A stretch of DNA of 5,405 bases, from contig JACCSH010000293.1 of the NCBI GenBank assembly GCA_013813125.1, forward strand, positions 1 through 5,405, written 5' to 3'. This DNA is from Nocardioidaceae bacterium (GTDB lineage: Bacteria; Actinomycetota; Actinomycetes; Propionibacteriales; Nocardioidaceae). The notes under the pieces were generated by a model, which saw only the letters and a program-made list of their open reading frames with translations, ran no database searches and was not told the DNA's origin. Of this stretch, positions 5,294 through 5,405 are shown piece by piece; the stretch's first letter is position 1, and each line of letters begins with the position of its first letter. The position numbers and the translations under genes are program-made.

Positions 5294-5405
5294 GAGCGTC
5301 AGCCGAACACGTTGACCATTCCGGGTCAAACGGATTTCATCGCCGATGGAACGTCTACCTGGGCTCAACCCGTCGTACGTTAGTAGGGAACCACAACAGG
5401 AGGGG
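5294..5405 (-). promoter_or_regulatory. Upstream region of the nucleotidyltransferase gene, promoter not resolved
   Basis: On the minus strand a TAACGT (5382-5377) fits the TANNNT -10 pattern, but the matching -35 would lie at or beyond the window edge. The same stretch is an open frame continuous with the gene (no stop back to the edge), with weak codon bias. It may therefore be leader or the 5' part of a longer gene. Confidence 0.2.
5312..5329. repeat. Perfect inverted repeat near the nucleotidyltransferase start
   Basis: TTGACC-ATTCCG-GGTCAA is a perfect six-base inverted repeat around a six-base spacer. It lies 19 bases upstream of the GTG at 5293 on the minus strand. If the short start is right it falls in the promoter or leader region and could be an operator or hairpin. 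If the TTG at 5368 is used, it lies inside the coding sequence. Confidence 0.35.

Noticed and set aside
1..5405. CRISPR array, insertion sequence, tRNA/rRNA gene or phage module
   Set aside because: No regularly spaced repeats, transposase or integrase motifs, terminal repeats or structural RNA signatures were seen.

Overview
The window is a GC-rich bacterial chromosomal segment, most likely actinobacterial. Three things point that way: a LexA box of the TCGAAC-N4-GTTCG type, a mycobacterial-style RecA-independent DNA-damage promoter in front of recA, and strongly G/C-biased third codon positions. The recA-recX pair followed by a gene for the endoribonuclease RNase Y fits the Propionibacteriales (Propionibacteriaceae or Nocardioidaceae). 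That placement is an inference from gene content and was not tested by a search.

Layout, left to right. Positions 2-88 hold the last 28 codons of a gene that begins outside the window. Its stop overlaps the start of a small unrecognised gene (85-603) in an ATGA junction, so the two look translationally coupled. Positions 604-833 form a dense control region for recA. It holds a terminator-like hairpin, a LexA/SOS box inside a probable promoter, a perfect 9-base DnaA-box match, a second promoter of the LexA-independent (PafBC-type) class, and a small hairpin in the predicted leader. recA (834-1886) and recX (1886-2434) share one base (TGATG) and form a damage-inducible operon. A 318-base intergenic stretch follows, with a good promoter at the recX stop and several inverted repeats. 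It leads into rny (2753-4399). A short convergent junction (4400-4483) contains a probable bidirectional terminator. The minus strand then carries an aminoglycoside-nucleotidyltransferase-like gene (about 5293 to 4484).

How the genes work together. RecA forms the recombination and SOS-signalling filament, and RecX limits that filament; coupling the two keeps their ratio controlled. The LexA box and the second promoter give recA two damage inputs, one that depends on RecA/LexA and one that does not. RNase Y is a membrane-anchored mRNA-decay enzyme with its own promoter and no obvious role in the SOS response. The convergent nucleotidyltransferase is an independent unit. Its family includes the streptomycin/spectinomycin-modifying AadA enzymes, but its substrate cannot be read from the sequence.

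The window is mainly an ordinary housekeeping locus. I see no CRISPR array, transposase, phage gene, tRNA or rRNA, and I do not claim a new system. The parts most worth a second look are the recA control region, the unrecognised upstream pair with a possible frameshift, the rny leader, and the AadA-like gene.
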